A stretch of DNA of 64,000 bases from Alphaproteobacteria bacterium (GTDB taxonomy: Bacteria > Pseudomonadota > Alphaproteobacteria > Rhodobacterales > Rhodobacteraceae): contig JAUHYC010000004.1 in assembly GCA_030426685.1 (NCBI GenBank), positions 62,001 to 126,000 of the forward strand, written 5' to 3'. Below, one piece after another: positions 44,352-53,056 of the stretch. The translations under genes and the position numbers were made by a program. The first letter of the stretch is position 1; each line of letters begins with the position of its first letter. The notes beneath the pieces were generated by a model. That model made no database searches and had not been told where the DNA came from. It saw only the letters and a list, made by a program, of their open reading frames with translations.

Positions 44352-45233
44352 GTGCAAGACTTCCTGAAAAAACTGAGATGGCCCGACTACCTGATCGTGG
44401 CGATTCTGGTCGCGTTTTTTGGGTATATCTGGCTGTCGATTGAGGGCACTCTGAACTACAAATGGCGTTGGGAACTGATCCCGGGCTATATCGTCGGCTG
44501 GCATACAAGCCGCGAGGAGTACTTTGCCAACTTGCTGCTACAGGGGCTTGCGGCGACGGTGCGTATCAGCATCTACTCGGGCATTCTGGCTCTGATACTG
44601 GGCACTATTCTGGGCGTCGCACGTTGTTCGGCAAACCTGACAATCCGAATGCTGGCACGTACTTATCTTGAATTTCTGCGCAATGTGCCGCCGGTCGTTG
44701 TTGTCTTTATCTTCTTTTTCTTCCTGTCCCAGCAACTGATTGATGCGCTCAATCTGGAACGCTGGGCGCGGGGGATTGCGCGGCAGGAAAACAACCAGGT
44801 CTGGGTCTTTTTCTTCGGTGAAATGCGTCGGTTCCCGTCACTTGTATCTGGCGTCATCGTATTGGCGCTGTTCGAAAGCGCCTTTGTCGGTGAAATCGTG
44901 CGGGCAGGCATTCAATCGATCCCGAAAGGTCAGCGCGAGGCTGCGCGTTCAATCGGCATGAGCCGTATTCAGGAACTGCGTTACGTGGTCCTGCCGCAGG
45001 CGATGAAAAAAGTAGTGCCCCCCCTTGCCAATCAGTTCATCTCGCTAATCAAGGATAGCTCGATCCTGTCGCTTATTTCGGTGCAGGAACTGACTTATAA
45101 GACGGTCGAGCTGGTGGCCTCATCCCGCATGATCTTTGAGGCGTGGATCACCACGGCAGCGTTTTATTTCATTGTCTGTTTCGGGCTCAGCCGTATTTTC
45201 GCACGGCTCGAAAAACGATCGGAAAAGCGCTAG
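44352..45233 (+). CDS. Amino-acid-type ABC transporter, permease 2
   Basis: Second permease of 293 residues, starting at GTG. The EAA loop reads GQREAARSIGMSRIQELRYV. Larger than usual because of an insert after the third helix (QLIDALNLERWARGIARQEN). With permease 1 it would form a heterodimer. It converges on the Rieske ferredoxin gene. Confidence 0.92.
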   Translation: MQDFLKKLRWPDYLIVAILVAFFGYIWLSIEGTLNYKWRWELIPGYIVGWHTSREEYFANLLLQGLAATVRISIYSGILALILGTILGVARCSANLTIRMLARTYLEFLRNVPPVVVVFIFFFFLSQQLIDALNLERWARGIARQENNQVWVFFFGEMRRFPSLVSGVIVLALFESAFVGEIVRAGIQSIPKGQREAARSIGMSRIQELRYVVLPQAMKKVVPPLANQFISLIKDSSILSLISVQELTYKTVELVASSRMIFEAWITTAAFYFIVCFGLSRIFARLEKRSEKR

Positions 45234-45304
45234 CCAGTAGCCCGATAGAATGGCCCCCATTTATGCCCCGATGCCGAGATCATCAGCACCGGTATATGGT
45301 TGCA

Positions 45305-45622
45305 TCAGACCTTGATCTGCACCATGCCGTTTTCGATCCGGGTCTCAAATACCTTCATCGGTCGGGTGGCCGGGGCCGAAACCGGCTTCCCATCACGCAC
45401 ATCAAACGCGCCCTGATGCAAGGGGCATTCGATGACATGGCCGTCGAAATACCCGTCGCAGAGGTCTGCGCCACCGTGATTGCACAAAGCCACTGAGGCA
45501 TAAATCCCGCTGGGCGCATCGTAGACGGCAATGATACGTGCTCCGATTTCTACCCGCGTGACCCAATTCCTTTCCAGCCGTGAGGCTTCGATGACATCCT
45601 TCCAAGGCCTATCCTGTGCCAT
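45305..45622 (-). CDS. Rieske [2Fe-2S] ferredoxin-like protein
   Basis: Protein of 105 residues with a complete Rieske centre: CNHGG and CPLHQG spaced C-x-H-(about 17)-C-x-x-H. Such small soluble ferredoxins feed electrons to hydroxylases. It starts three bases after the stop of the desaturase-like gene, which is its probable electron acceptor. The reductase that reduces it is not seen in the window. Confidence 0.93.
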   Translation of the reverse strand: MAQDRPWKDVIEASRLERNWVTRVEIGARIIAVYDAPSGIYASVALCNHGGADLCDGYFDGHVIECPLHQGAFDVRDGKPVSAPATRPMKVFETRIENGMVQIKV

Positions 45623-45625
45623 CGC

Positions 45626-46582
45626 CTAGACCTCGGCCTTATGGTCGCGTCGGTTCTGCAGAATCTGGCGCAGAATATCGCGGTGCGCGGCAAGATACCC
45701 TCCGGGCTCGACATAAATGTGATCCCTCAGCTTCTCGTGCAGCCGTGGCAAGGCATGAAACGGAACCGAGGCCACGTAGTGGTGTTCGGCGTGATAGTTC
45801 ATGTTCCAGCAAAGAAAGGCCCAGGGGGCTGAGACCAGGTTTGTCCGCGTGTTTTCTGACATTTGGACGACGGTTGGCCGTCCGACATGCTCAGTCATGC
45901 GAACAAAACGCATGACCGGTTCACCCAGAAACAGCGGAATGATCCAGTACCAGATCAGCCCCCACCAGCCTGTCACGGCCATGGTCAGAAAGACCGCCGC
46001 GTAGATGGCCAGCATTCTGCGCGCGTCCCAATAGACGGCCTGGTGTTCAACCTTTGGAATGAACCGCAATTCTGCCTCACTGAGACGTCCGCAGGCGTGG
46101 CGGAACAGTTCAGTGAACTTGCCGCGCCAATAGGGCAGGGCGGACAGATACAAAAGGTATTCGCCCAGTGATTTCGGCAGTGGTATCAGTTCGGGGTCTT
46201 CGCCTGTCAGCTGTGTATAGGTGTGGTGATCGCAATGTTCATATCGAAAGAACCGATGGGGCAACACAATGATCAGCCCGCAGATCTGGCCAACCAGATC
46301 ATTCAGCCAGCGGGCTCGGAAAACGGTGTAGTGGACACATTCGTGCTGAAGCGAAAAGTGGTGCACCAAAACCACCCCTTGCAGAAACATGGCGGGCCAG
46401 ATCAGCCAACTGTTCCAGGCCAGAGTCACAAGGGTGGTGGTACAAGCGAGCAGGATGATCCAAAGCGCCAGATGACGCAGGCCGGGCCCGTTTGTGCGTT
46501 GCATAAACTCTTTCAGTTCAGAACGCGTTAGCTTTCCTTCGGCCAGAGCCTGAGTCAGTGGCGTGACGATTGCTTTTGACAT
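45626..46582 (-). CDS. Fatty acid desaturase-like membrane di-iron hydroxylase
   Basis: Membrane protein of 318 residues with the three histidine boxes of the desaturase/hydroxylase superfamily: HECVH, HCDHH and HAEHH. Four to five hydrophobic segments place the di-iron site at the cytoplasmic face. The start is set at ATG 46582 (MSKAIVTPL); the track ORF begins 30 codons upstream without a ribosome site. Coupling to a Rieske ferredoxin and to other ring-oxidation genes suggests hydroxylation or N-demethylation of a small molecule instead of lipid desaturation. Confidence 0.85.
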   Translation of the reverse strand: MSKAIVTPLTQALAEGKLTRSELKEFMQRTNGPGLRHLALWIILLACTTTLVTLAWNSWLIWPAMFLQGVVLVHHFSLQHECVHYTVFRARWLNDLVGQICGLIIVLPHRFFRYEHCDHHTYTQLTGEDPELIPLPKSLGEYLLYLSALPYWRGKFTELFRHACGRLSEAELRFIPKVEHQAVYWDARRMLAIYAAVFLTMAVTGWWGLIWYWIIPLFLGEPVMRFVRMTEHVGRPTVVQMSENTRTNLVSAPWAFLCWNMNYHAEHHYVASVPFHALPRLHEKLRDHIYVEPGGYLAAHRDILRQILQNRRDHKAEV

Positions 46583-46737
46583 GTGAGTTCCACAATTTTG
46601 CCGGAACGGGGGCAGTGCCCTCATCGCTATGTCCGGCACCGGAGACGGGAGTGCTCCGCACCATAGGGCCATCTCGTACAGGCCCTATTAACTTCAGATT
46701 ATCCGGCCAGCTTGTGATTCGATCAAGCCGGGAATAG

Positions 46738-47823
46738 TCAACCCGCCTTGCGCAAACCGATATTTGGCTCTGGATTGGCGAATAGGGCCGCCGCGCAGGG
46801 GAATCTATCCAGAATGGATGCTCCGCCAGGCAGGCGCGCAGCATGGAACGCCCCTTGATCCCAGAAGGTCACACCGTCGATCACGATAGTTGGATCGAAA
46901 ACGTTCCAGCTGATCTCGCCCGGCGCATAGGTGCCGCATGTGTGAAAATGAAGAATGCGCGGATTGCCGAATGCGGTCCCGCCCCAACGTTCGTAATTCT
47001 CGCGCATATCCCAGGGATAACCGCAGCCCGGGTGAATACCAGCGTGCCAGGAATGTACAAAATTGCGGTCAATTCCAAACTTGCCAGCGACGCGATCATA
47101 ATGGGCATCAGCCCGGGCGACGTCGGAGGCACTGCCTTCGAAACCGGCAAGGTGACCGCTTTCCAGGATCGCAAACACAGGGCTTTCGAATTCGATCGTA
47201 TAGTCATCATAGTATTTTGAACCAGTACCTGTCAGGAACCCGAGCGCCACGCGGCCCGAGAAGCTGTGAGCAGGTACCGGGGTAAAGACCGACATGGGAA
47301 AGCGCAGGATTGAAGTGTCGCCAGCCGGCTCAAGGTTCATCATAGGTCGCCCGCGTACATCCGAGCCAAGCGGGCAGGTGATCCGTACCTCGCGCGCGGT
47401 ATTCAGTACGGCGTTGATCCCGGCCTTGATTTCCAAGAACGCGTCATGGTGGCCGTTGGAAAACCCTGATCCGAACAACTCTCGGGTTAGCGCGAAACTG
47501 ACGATGATCTTTTTGCCCTGAGGCATTTCCGAAAAACGTAGCTGATCCCCTAGACGAGCCAGAAACAGGATGATGTCGGCCGCTTCGAAACGCGCCAGCA
47601 GTTCGGATGAAAGATGCGGTTTGTCGGGATTGAATCCCACATCCACCGCCTCGACAGAGAGTCCCATGGATCGCGCGACCCCAGAGACGATGTCGACACT
47701 GTCCGCATCAAAATAGCCAAATTCTGGTGGTTCATATGCGATCAGCAGCCGGTCACCAGCTGAGGCACGGGCGCAATTCATCAGCAGATTGCGTGCACCA
47801 CGCTCCGGCGTTATGTCGGACAT
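46738..47823 (-). CDS. Aminopeptidase T / 2,5-dihydroxypyridine dioxygenase (NicX)-fold protein
   Basis: Protein of 361 residues, starting at ATG 47823 with GGAGGAGAGG upstream; the longer ORF is not supported. The architecture follows M29/NicX proteins: N-terminal ERGARNLLMNCARASAGDRLL, central CPLGSDVRGR, then VHSWHAGIHPGCGYPWD and LHFHTCGTY at the C-terminal metal site. NicX binds Fe(II) through His and His-x-Asp; here HxH replaces HxD. It may open a pyridine-type ring or act as a metallohydrolase. It diverges from LysR across a LysR-type box. Confidence 0.7.
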   Translation of the reverse strand: MSDITPERGARNLLMNCARASAGDRLLIAYEPPEFGYFDADSVDIVSGVARSMGLSVEAVDVGFNPDKPHLSSELLARFEAADIILFLARLGDQLRFSEMPQGKKIIVSFALTRELFGSGFSNGHHDAFLEIKAGINAVLNTAREVRITCPLGSDVRGRPMMNLEPAGDTSILRFPMSVFTPVPAHSFSGRVALGFLTGTGSKYYDDYTIEFESPVFAILESGHLAGFEGSASDVARADAHYDRVAGKFGIDRNFVHSWHAGIHPGCGYPWDMRENYERWGGTAFGNPRILHFHTCGTYAPGEISWNVFDPTIVIDGVTFWDQGAFHAARLPGGASILDRFPCAAALFANPEPNIGLRKAG

Positions 47824-47904
47824 CCACCTCTCCTCCGGTGTTCTTCCTGCAAAGGTTACGCGTGAGCGGGTGGCCCAATCCATTTGAAAGTAATAATGGC
47901 TGGC

Positions 47905-47919
47905 ATTAGGGTAACTAAT
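47905..47919. promoter_or_regulatory. LysR-type box between the NicX-fold gene and lysR
   Basis: ATTAG-N5-CTAAT perfect dyad directly before the LysR start at 47920, in the divergent region. A similar box (ATTAG-N5-CTTAT) occurs on the other side of the regulator gene, upstream of the Rieske oxygenase. Confidence 0.65.
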
Positions 47920-48849
47920 ATGATTGTAAATCTGCCCTTCTCCGCCCTGCGCGCCTTTGAGGCAGTTGTCCGCCATTCCGGGTTTTCGACTGCCGCTGCC
48001 GAACTGGGTGTCAGTCAAAGCGCTGTCAGCCAGCATGTGCGCACACTCGAAGAATGGTTGGGCCGAGACCTGCTGGTGCGTGGAGCACGGCAATCGCGCC
48101 CAACGCGCGAGGGCGAACAGCTTGCCCTTGCGATATCGGAAGGCTTGGGGCGAATTTCAGATGTTTGCACCCAGTTGCGGGATAAAACCCGCAACGACCG
48201 AACCATCGTAATTTCGTGCCTGCCGGGTTTTGCCTTCAACTGGCTTTTCCCACGTCTGTTGCACTTTGATCTGGCCCACCCGGACCTGTCGATTTCGATC
48301 GCCACTGACACCGGATTGAGCCCATTTTCCGGGGCGGATGCCGATGTTGGTATTCGATATGGGGTAGGGGATTTCGCTGGTTATCAAGTTGATCTTCTCA
48401 TGAGCGAACGGTTGTTCCCGGTTTGCGCCCCATCCTTGTTGCCCGATCTGAAGGGGGTCGAGGATCTGGCGAGGCATACCCTGTTGGTCGATGAAAACCT
48501 GCATCATGGCGCTGCTAGCCCGACATGGGATTTCTGGGCTCGACAATGTGGTGTGATCTTGCCCGCACCCATGCGGACGCGGCGGTTGGGGCAATCGAAT
48601 ATGGTCGTGCAGGCGGCGATTGAGGGTCTGGGCGTTGCCCTCGGGCGAGAACCATTGGTTATTGACATGCTGAGCGATGGGCGTCTGGTTCGGCCATTTC
48701 CTGAGATGACGCAGTCGCCTTTGTCTTATTGGCTGGTGCGACCGCAAGAGACCAAAGACAGCCCGAAAGTTGGTGAATTTCTGCGCTGGATTCAATCAGA
48801 GGTGAACGCGCAACCGGACGTTCCCCCTCCGGCCACCATTGGAAATTAG
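47920..48849 (+). CDS. LysR family transcriptional regulator (GcvA-like)
   Basis: Protein of 309 residues. The N-terminal helix-turn-helix reads FSTAAAELGVSQSAVSQHVRTLEEWLG; the C-terminal co-inducer domain follows from residue 90. The start at 47920 (MIVNLPFSALRAFE) is the family one; the track start 12 codons upstream would cover the operator. It lies between a divergent NicX-fold gene and a Rieske oxygenase gene, each with a similar T-N11-A-type box, so it probably regulates both. Confidence 0.92.
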   Translation: MIVNLPFSALRAFEAVVRHSGFSTAAAELGVSQSAVSQHVRTLEEWLGRDLLVRGARQSRPTREGEQLALAISEGLGRISDVCTQLRDKTRNDRTIVISCLPGFAFNWLFPRLLHFDLAHPDLSISIATDTGLSPFSGADADVGIRYGVGDFAGYQVDLLMSERLFPVCAPSLLPDLKGVEDLARHTLLVDENLHHGAASPTWDFWARQCGVILPAPMRTRRLGQSNMVVQAAIEGLGVALGREPLVIDMLSDGRLVRPFPEMTQSPLSYWLVRPQETKDSPKVGEFLRWIQSEVNAQPDVPPPATIGN

Positions 48850-48859
48850 TCTGACTTAT
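48845..48859 (+). promoter_or_regulatory. LysR-type box upstream of Rieske oxygenase
   Basis: ATTAG-N5-CTTAT, matching the box upstream of the LysR gene at nine of ten arm positions. It lies about 90 bases before the oxygenase start and overlaps the LysR stop. Confidence 0.55.
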
Positions 48860-48945
48860 ATGTGCCATTACCAAAGTGACATAGTACGGGACGCAGTTGT
48901 TGCGCATACTGGCATAAGCCATCGGATGATATGGAGAGCAATCCA

Positions 48946-49995
48946 ATGTACCTGAGAAACTGCTGGTATGTCGCCGCCTGGAGCAAGGATATCGGCCGTG
49001 AATTGAAGGGCGAGACTTTTCTGGGCGAGAAGGTTGTGCTCTACCGGCAGCAGGATGGCACTCCGGTAGCGCTGGAGGATGCCTGCCCGCATCGCAAGTT
49101 GCCGTTGTCGAGCGGGAATCTGAAGGGTGATCTGGTAGAATGCGGTTATCACGGTCTGACCTTCGACTGCTCGGGCAAATGTATCGACAGCCCCACCCAG
49201 CGCGGCATGACCCCGCGTCGGGCGGTGGTCAGATCCTACCCCGTGGTTGATCGATATCGTATGCTCTGGATCTGGATGGGTGATCCTGCATTGGCCGATC
49301 CGGACAAGATCTTCCCGGTTATGAATTTTGATGATCCCACCTGGGGCCTGACAGATGGTGGCGTGATGGATATCAACTGCCACTATCTTTGGGTTTGTGA
49401 CAATCTTCTGGATCCCAGCCATGTCGCCTGGGTTCATGTATCCTCTTTTGCCGGGGCGGGCACGGATGAAGAGCCTCTTAACATTGAAAAGACAGATTGC
49501 GGGGTGATCGTATCGCGCTGGATCGAGAACAAGCCGCCATCCCCCTACTATGCCAATCTTGTAGCGTTTGAGGGTGATTGCGACCGGCTGCAGCATTACG
49601 AGATGTGCCTGCCCGCCATCGGTCTGAACAAATCCATCTACACTCCCGTTGGCACGGGAGGCTACGACAAAGAGCCGGTTGATGAGACATTCATCAACAT
49701 CTCATACAACTTCATGACTCCAATCGACGAAGATCGAACCCGGTATTTCTGGTTCCAGCATCGAAACTCAGACCCCGACAATCAGGAAATGTCAAAATTC
49801 ATGAATGATGGGGCCTACATGGCCTTTAACGAAGACCGGGAGGTTCTGGAGAAGGTTCATTTGGGCATGAAATATGCCACGACGCCCCATATCGACCTGG
49901 GGCTTGACGCAGGCGCAAAACAGTTCCGCCGCATATTGGACCGGGCCATCGAGGCCGAAGCGCTGGCCCCAGATGACATCGTCAGGCAAGCTTGA
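48946..49995 (+). CDS. Rieske non-heme iron oxygenase, VanA-like
   Basis: Oxygenase component of 349 residues similar to vanillate O-demethylase and related N- or O-demethylases. The Rieske centre is CPHRK and CGYHG; the mononuclear iron site is DPSHVAWVH (D-x2-H-x4-H). The start at 48946 (MYLRNCWY) follows GGAGAG. No reductase partner is adjacent, although the Rieske ferredoxin at 45305 could serve. In this cluster it likely removes a methyl group or hydroxylates the ring of the imported compound. Confidence 0.9.
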   Translation: MYLRNCWYVAAWSKDIGRELKGETFLGEKVVLYRQQDGTPVALEDACPHRKLPLSSGNLKGDLVECGYHGLTFDCSGKCIDSPTQRGMTPRRAVVRSYPVVDRYRMLWIWMGDPALADPDKIFPVMNFDDPTWGLTDGGVMDINCHYLWVCDNLLDPSHVAWVHVSSFAGAGTDEEPLNIEKTDCGVIVSRWIENKPPSPYYANLVAFEGDCDRLQHYEMCLPAIGLNKSIYTPVGTGGYDKEPVDETFINISYNFMTPIDEDRTRYFWFQHRNSDPDNQEMSKFMNDGAYMAFNEDREVLEKVHLGMKYATTPHIDLGLDAGAKQFRRILDRAIEAEALAPDDIVRQA

Positions 49996-50099
49996 GAATT
50001 GGGCTCAGATCTGCCCTCATCCAAACGTGCCATCAGTTGGGTCACATGGAACTGGTTCGCCCGGTTCAGGCTGTTTTTTCGGCGTCATTTGGTTGTGGT

Positions 50100-52835
50100 T
50101 CAATCGATCTGCAGGGGGCTTTGGCGGCTGATCATTCTGATCACCAAAGGTACATGATCCGAGATGTCGGATACGAAATCTGCAACGCTTTTGTCCAACC
50201 GAACAATTGCTGCGTCGTCACCGCTGATCTCTGCGAGGGTCACGTCATCAGACACCACGATGTGATCTATCAACGACCGATGCCTCGGCCCGACATAGGA
50301 AAGCGCATTTTCATCTGCGTCATCGCTTGTCAGCGCGATCAGATCAGGTGCTTCGGTTAACGCGTTCAGGACGTCGGTGTTCAGTGTTTCGTTCATGTCA
50401 CCACCGAGGACGACGGGCAGGTTTTCCGAGGCGCGAATATCCTCAATAACTTCGGCCAGAATATTCGAAGCCAGCCGTCGGCGCGACCGGCTTTGGGGAT
50501 CTCCAAATGCTTTCAGGTGAACCGCGATCATGATGAACTCGACTGCGGGATCTTCGTGGGTTTCGCTTGTCACAATCTTGTTGTTGATCTTGACCCGGGC
50601 GATCATGGGACGGCGGGGAAAGGCGCTGTGGCCGGACGCGGTTTCGGCAATCCAGGCATCTCGATGGCGATTCAATATGTCCTGCGCGATTGTAACTTCG
50701 GTTGTCGAACTATCAAACAGAACCGCCAGGTCCTGGCTGCCGCGTACGTTCAGGTATTTGAAATCATAGCTGTAGCCGAGGTGTTGCAATGCAAGGGTCA
50801 CGCGTTCCATGGCGCCGCGTTGTACCTCTACAAGACCGATGGCATCGAGTGACAAATGTGCCAGAACTTTGGCCACCTGATCGATCCGTGTATCTGAAAT
50901 GCGGTCATTGAAATGTTCGATATTCCAGAATCCCACATCCGCAAATTCATGCGATCCACGGTACTCGGGTATCTCCACCTCGTGTACATTGGCCCCGATG
51001 ACACCCGTGATGTCAAAGAACCCAAGATGCGGAGAAGTGTCCGGGATGGTCGAAAGCAGCTCATGCAAGCGGTTGGAGGAGCCTTCATTGGTTGCGGACA
51101 GTGCCACGAGATGTGAAACGATGGCGGCTATTCTCACGCCTTCGTTTGTGGTGGTCCCATCCGCTTCAAACCAGCCGGCGTGATGCAGCGCAACCAGATC
51201 CCATTCATTGTTGAAGACGGGTGAACCCGATGATCCCGGTTCAGTATCCGTGGTGTACCAAACGACTTTGTCCTTGACGCGTTTGACCTTGTTGTCATGC
51301 AGCGCGACCTCTTTCTTCCGGCCACGAGGATGCTGGACGATGTTCACCCTCTCGTTCCGCGTGACGGTTGCAGGGCTGCGCAAAAGTCCGATCGGTTCTA
51401 TCTCGGATACTGCCGAGGGATCGCAACCGACGATGGTGAAATCAAGCTCAGCTGATGTAACAAAGAAGCGGTCGGGTTCAAGCGTTACGGTCAGGCTGGC
51501 AGACTCTTCTTCAAAGTCGAACTCCGCCAGCGCATCTCGGGCTTCCTCCACCGAAGCAATGACGTGGTTATTGGTCATGATGAATCCGCGCTGACCAACC
51601 AAAAACCCAGATCCGGAGCCGCCCGGCAAGTTGATCTTGCAAACCGCTCTGGCGCGGGTATCCCCCCGGCTTAGGAAATATGCCGGCAGAAAGTCAGCAC
51701 CGCCCGAAATCTTCTCGAAATGGTCCGAAATCTCGCGCTCGATCTCGCGTCGCGTTCCTTCCTTGGCGGTGGGGCTGAGTGGCTTGGACAACAATTCCCG
51801 CCCGCGATGATCAACCAGAGCCCTGAATTCAGATGGGTCCAGATCCTTGGCCGACGAAATCATGGCCTCCCGGCCCGGCGAAAGCGGTTCTGCAGGCTTG
51901 CGCAGACTTTCCGGCCCTGAGAAAAGATGACCGATCAGATCTCGGTGCCGGTTTGCGACCTTCTCAAATCCGTGCCGATCAGGGTGCAACTCATCATACC
52001 ATTCATCAGCGCCGATCGCGTTCGTGCAGTTGACACGATGGACGTTGCCGGAAAACTCGTCGGTCAGATCAACAAGACCCGCATTAAAGCGATTAATCAT
52101 GACCCGCACGATGGCTGCCTGAAGGCCAGTATCCTCAATGCCAAGATCGGCCATCGGCCGCCCCAGCCACTTGCCCCGATCCGGTATCGCATAATCATAG
52201 CCGTGGCAGAGGATCTTTAGCGAAGGAAACTCCGCAGTCAGACTTGTAAAAATCTGCCGCATGATCCCGAGCACCTCATTGAGGCGCGCAGCAAAATTGT
52301 GGTTTGGGTAATCCTCGGGGTTTCGCGCTGGATCGAAAGGGTGCAAGGCGGTGGCAAGCCGACCGTCCCCCAGCAGATCATTGCCGCCGCCGCTGAGCAT
52401 GAATACATGCGGGTTCTCGGCCCGGATCGCATCAAGTATTTCGTCCTGAGCGAGCATCGCCGACACAAGATCGCCAGCCGCCCCGAGACTGAATATGGCA
52501 TAGTCATCAAAAAGGTGATCAATCGTGTCTCTGATCAGAAAGGGATACTGAAACCAGGAATCGCCTTCCGATACGACCTTAAGCCCGGTCCAGCCGTCTT
52601 CGATCTTACGGCGGTACTTCCGCTGTCTTCGCCGTTTTGACCAGGCATTGAGCGAAGTCATTGCTGCGTCAGCTTCGAGCCCCTGATCGTCAACCAGTTC
52701 GGGATTGATAATTACCCTTGGCGCGAAGGCCGGTGGCGCATCCCTGTCTTCCAGTAAGTATTTGGCGATTTCCTCATCCGAAACCGTTTCATCCATAATC
52801 AATTGACGGAGGTCGTTCAGAGAAATCTTAGGCAT
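50100..52835 (-). CDS. Three-enzyme fusion: SGNH hydrolase - trypsin-like protease - EEP nuclease/phosphodiesterase
   Basis: Protein of 911 residues. An N-terminal helical segment (1-80, ending in a very basic KRRRQRKYRRK) is followed by an SGNH hydrolase (about 84-305): GDS at 91-93, GGGND at 149-153 and DELH at 281-284. Residues about 380-590 form a trypsin-like protease with His424 (NNHV), Asp465 (LDFTIV) and Ser538 (GSSGSPV). Residues about 630-900 form an endonuclease/exonuclease/phosphatase domain with NIEHF, VEVQ, VHLKAFGDP, GDMNE, DHI and SDHVPL. All three active sites look intact. No signal peptide is seen, so it is probably cytoplasmic. I know of no described system with this order. 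Confidence 0.9.
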   Translation of the reverse strand: MPKISLNDLRQLIMDETVSDEEIAKYLLEDRDAPPAFAPRVIINPELVDDQGLEADAAMTSLNAWSKRRRQRKYRRKIEDGWTGLKVVSEGDSWFQYPFLIRDTIDHLFDDYAIFSLGAAGDLVSAMLAQDEILDAIRAENPHVFMLSGGGNDLLGDGRLATALHPFDPARNPEDYPNHNFAARLNEVLGIMRQIFTSLTAEFPSLKILCHGYDYAIPDRGKWLGRPMADLGIEDTGLQAAIVRVMINRFNAGLVDLTDEFSGNVHRVNCTNAIGADEWYDELHPDRHGFEKVANRHRDLIGHLFSGPESLRKPAEPLSPGREAMISSAKDLDPSEFRALVDHRGRELLSKPLSPTAKEGTRREIEREISDHFEKISGGADFLPAYFLSRGDTRARAVCKINLPGGSGSGFLVGQRGFIMTNNHVIASVEEARDALAEFDFEEESASLTVTLEPDRFFVTSAELDFTIVGCDPSAVSEIEPIGLLRSPATVTRNERVNIVQHPRGRKKEVALHDNKVKRVKDKVVWYTTDTEPGSSGSPVFNNEWDLVALHHAGWFEADGTTTNEGVRIAAIVSHLVALSATNEGSSNRLHELLSTIPDTSPHLGFFDITGVIGANVHEVEIPEYRGSHEFADVGFWNIEHFNDRISDTRIDQVAKVLAHLSLDAIGLVEVQRGAMERVTLALQHLGYSYDFKYLNVRGSQDLAVLFDSSTTEVTIAQDILNRHRDAWIAETASGHSAFPRRPMIARVKINNKIVTSETHEDPAVEFIMIAVHLKAFGDPQSRSRRRLASNILAEVIEDIRASENLPVVLGGDMNETLNTDVLNALTEAPDLIALTSDDADENALSYVGPRHRSLIDHIVVSDDVTLAEISGDDAAIVRLDKSVADFVSDISDHVPLVIRMISRQSPLQID

Positions 52836-53056
52836 GAAAGTGCCCTCCAGTATCTGCGAAATGGGTATTTGCGGTGCATCGCTGCGCCACGATCAATGGG
52901 GAATAGATACCACAAAACAGTGCCAAACTCACGATATGATATAAGAATTTAGCAGCCCGCTCTTATCGGAAGACGCAACTCAATCACTTGTTCAGAACCG
53001 CTGCGCGATCCGTCCAGACAGAATACTGGTGGGACTTGAACCTCGGTCGGCGCCAT

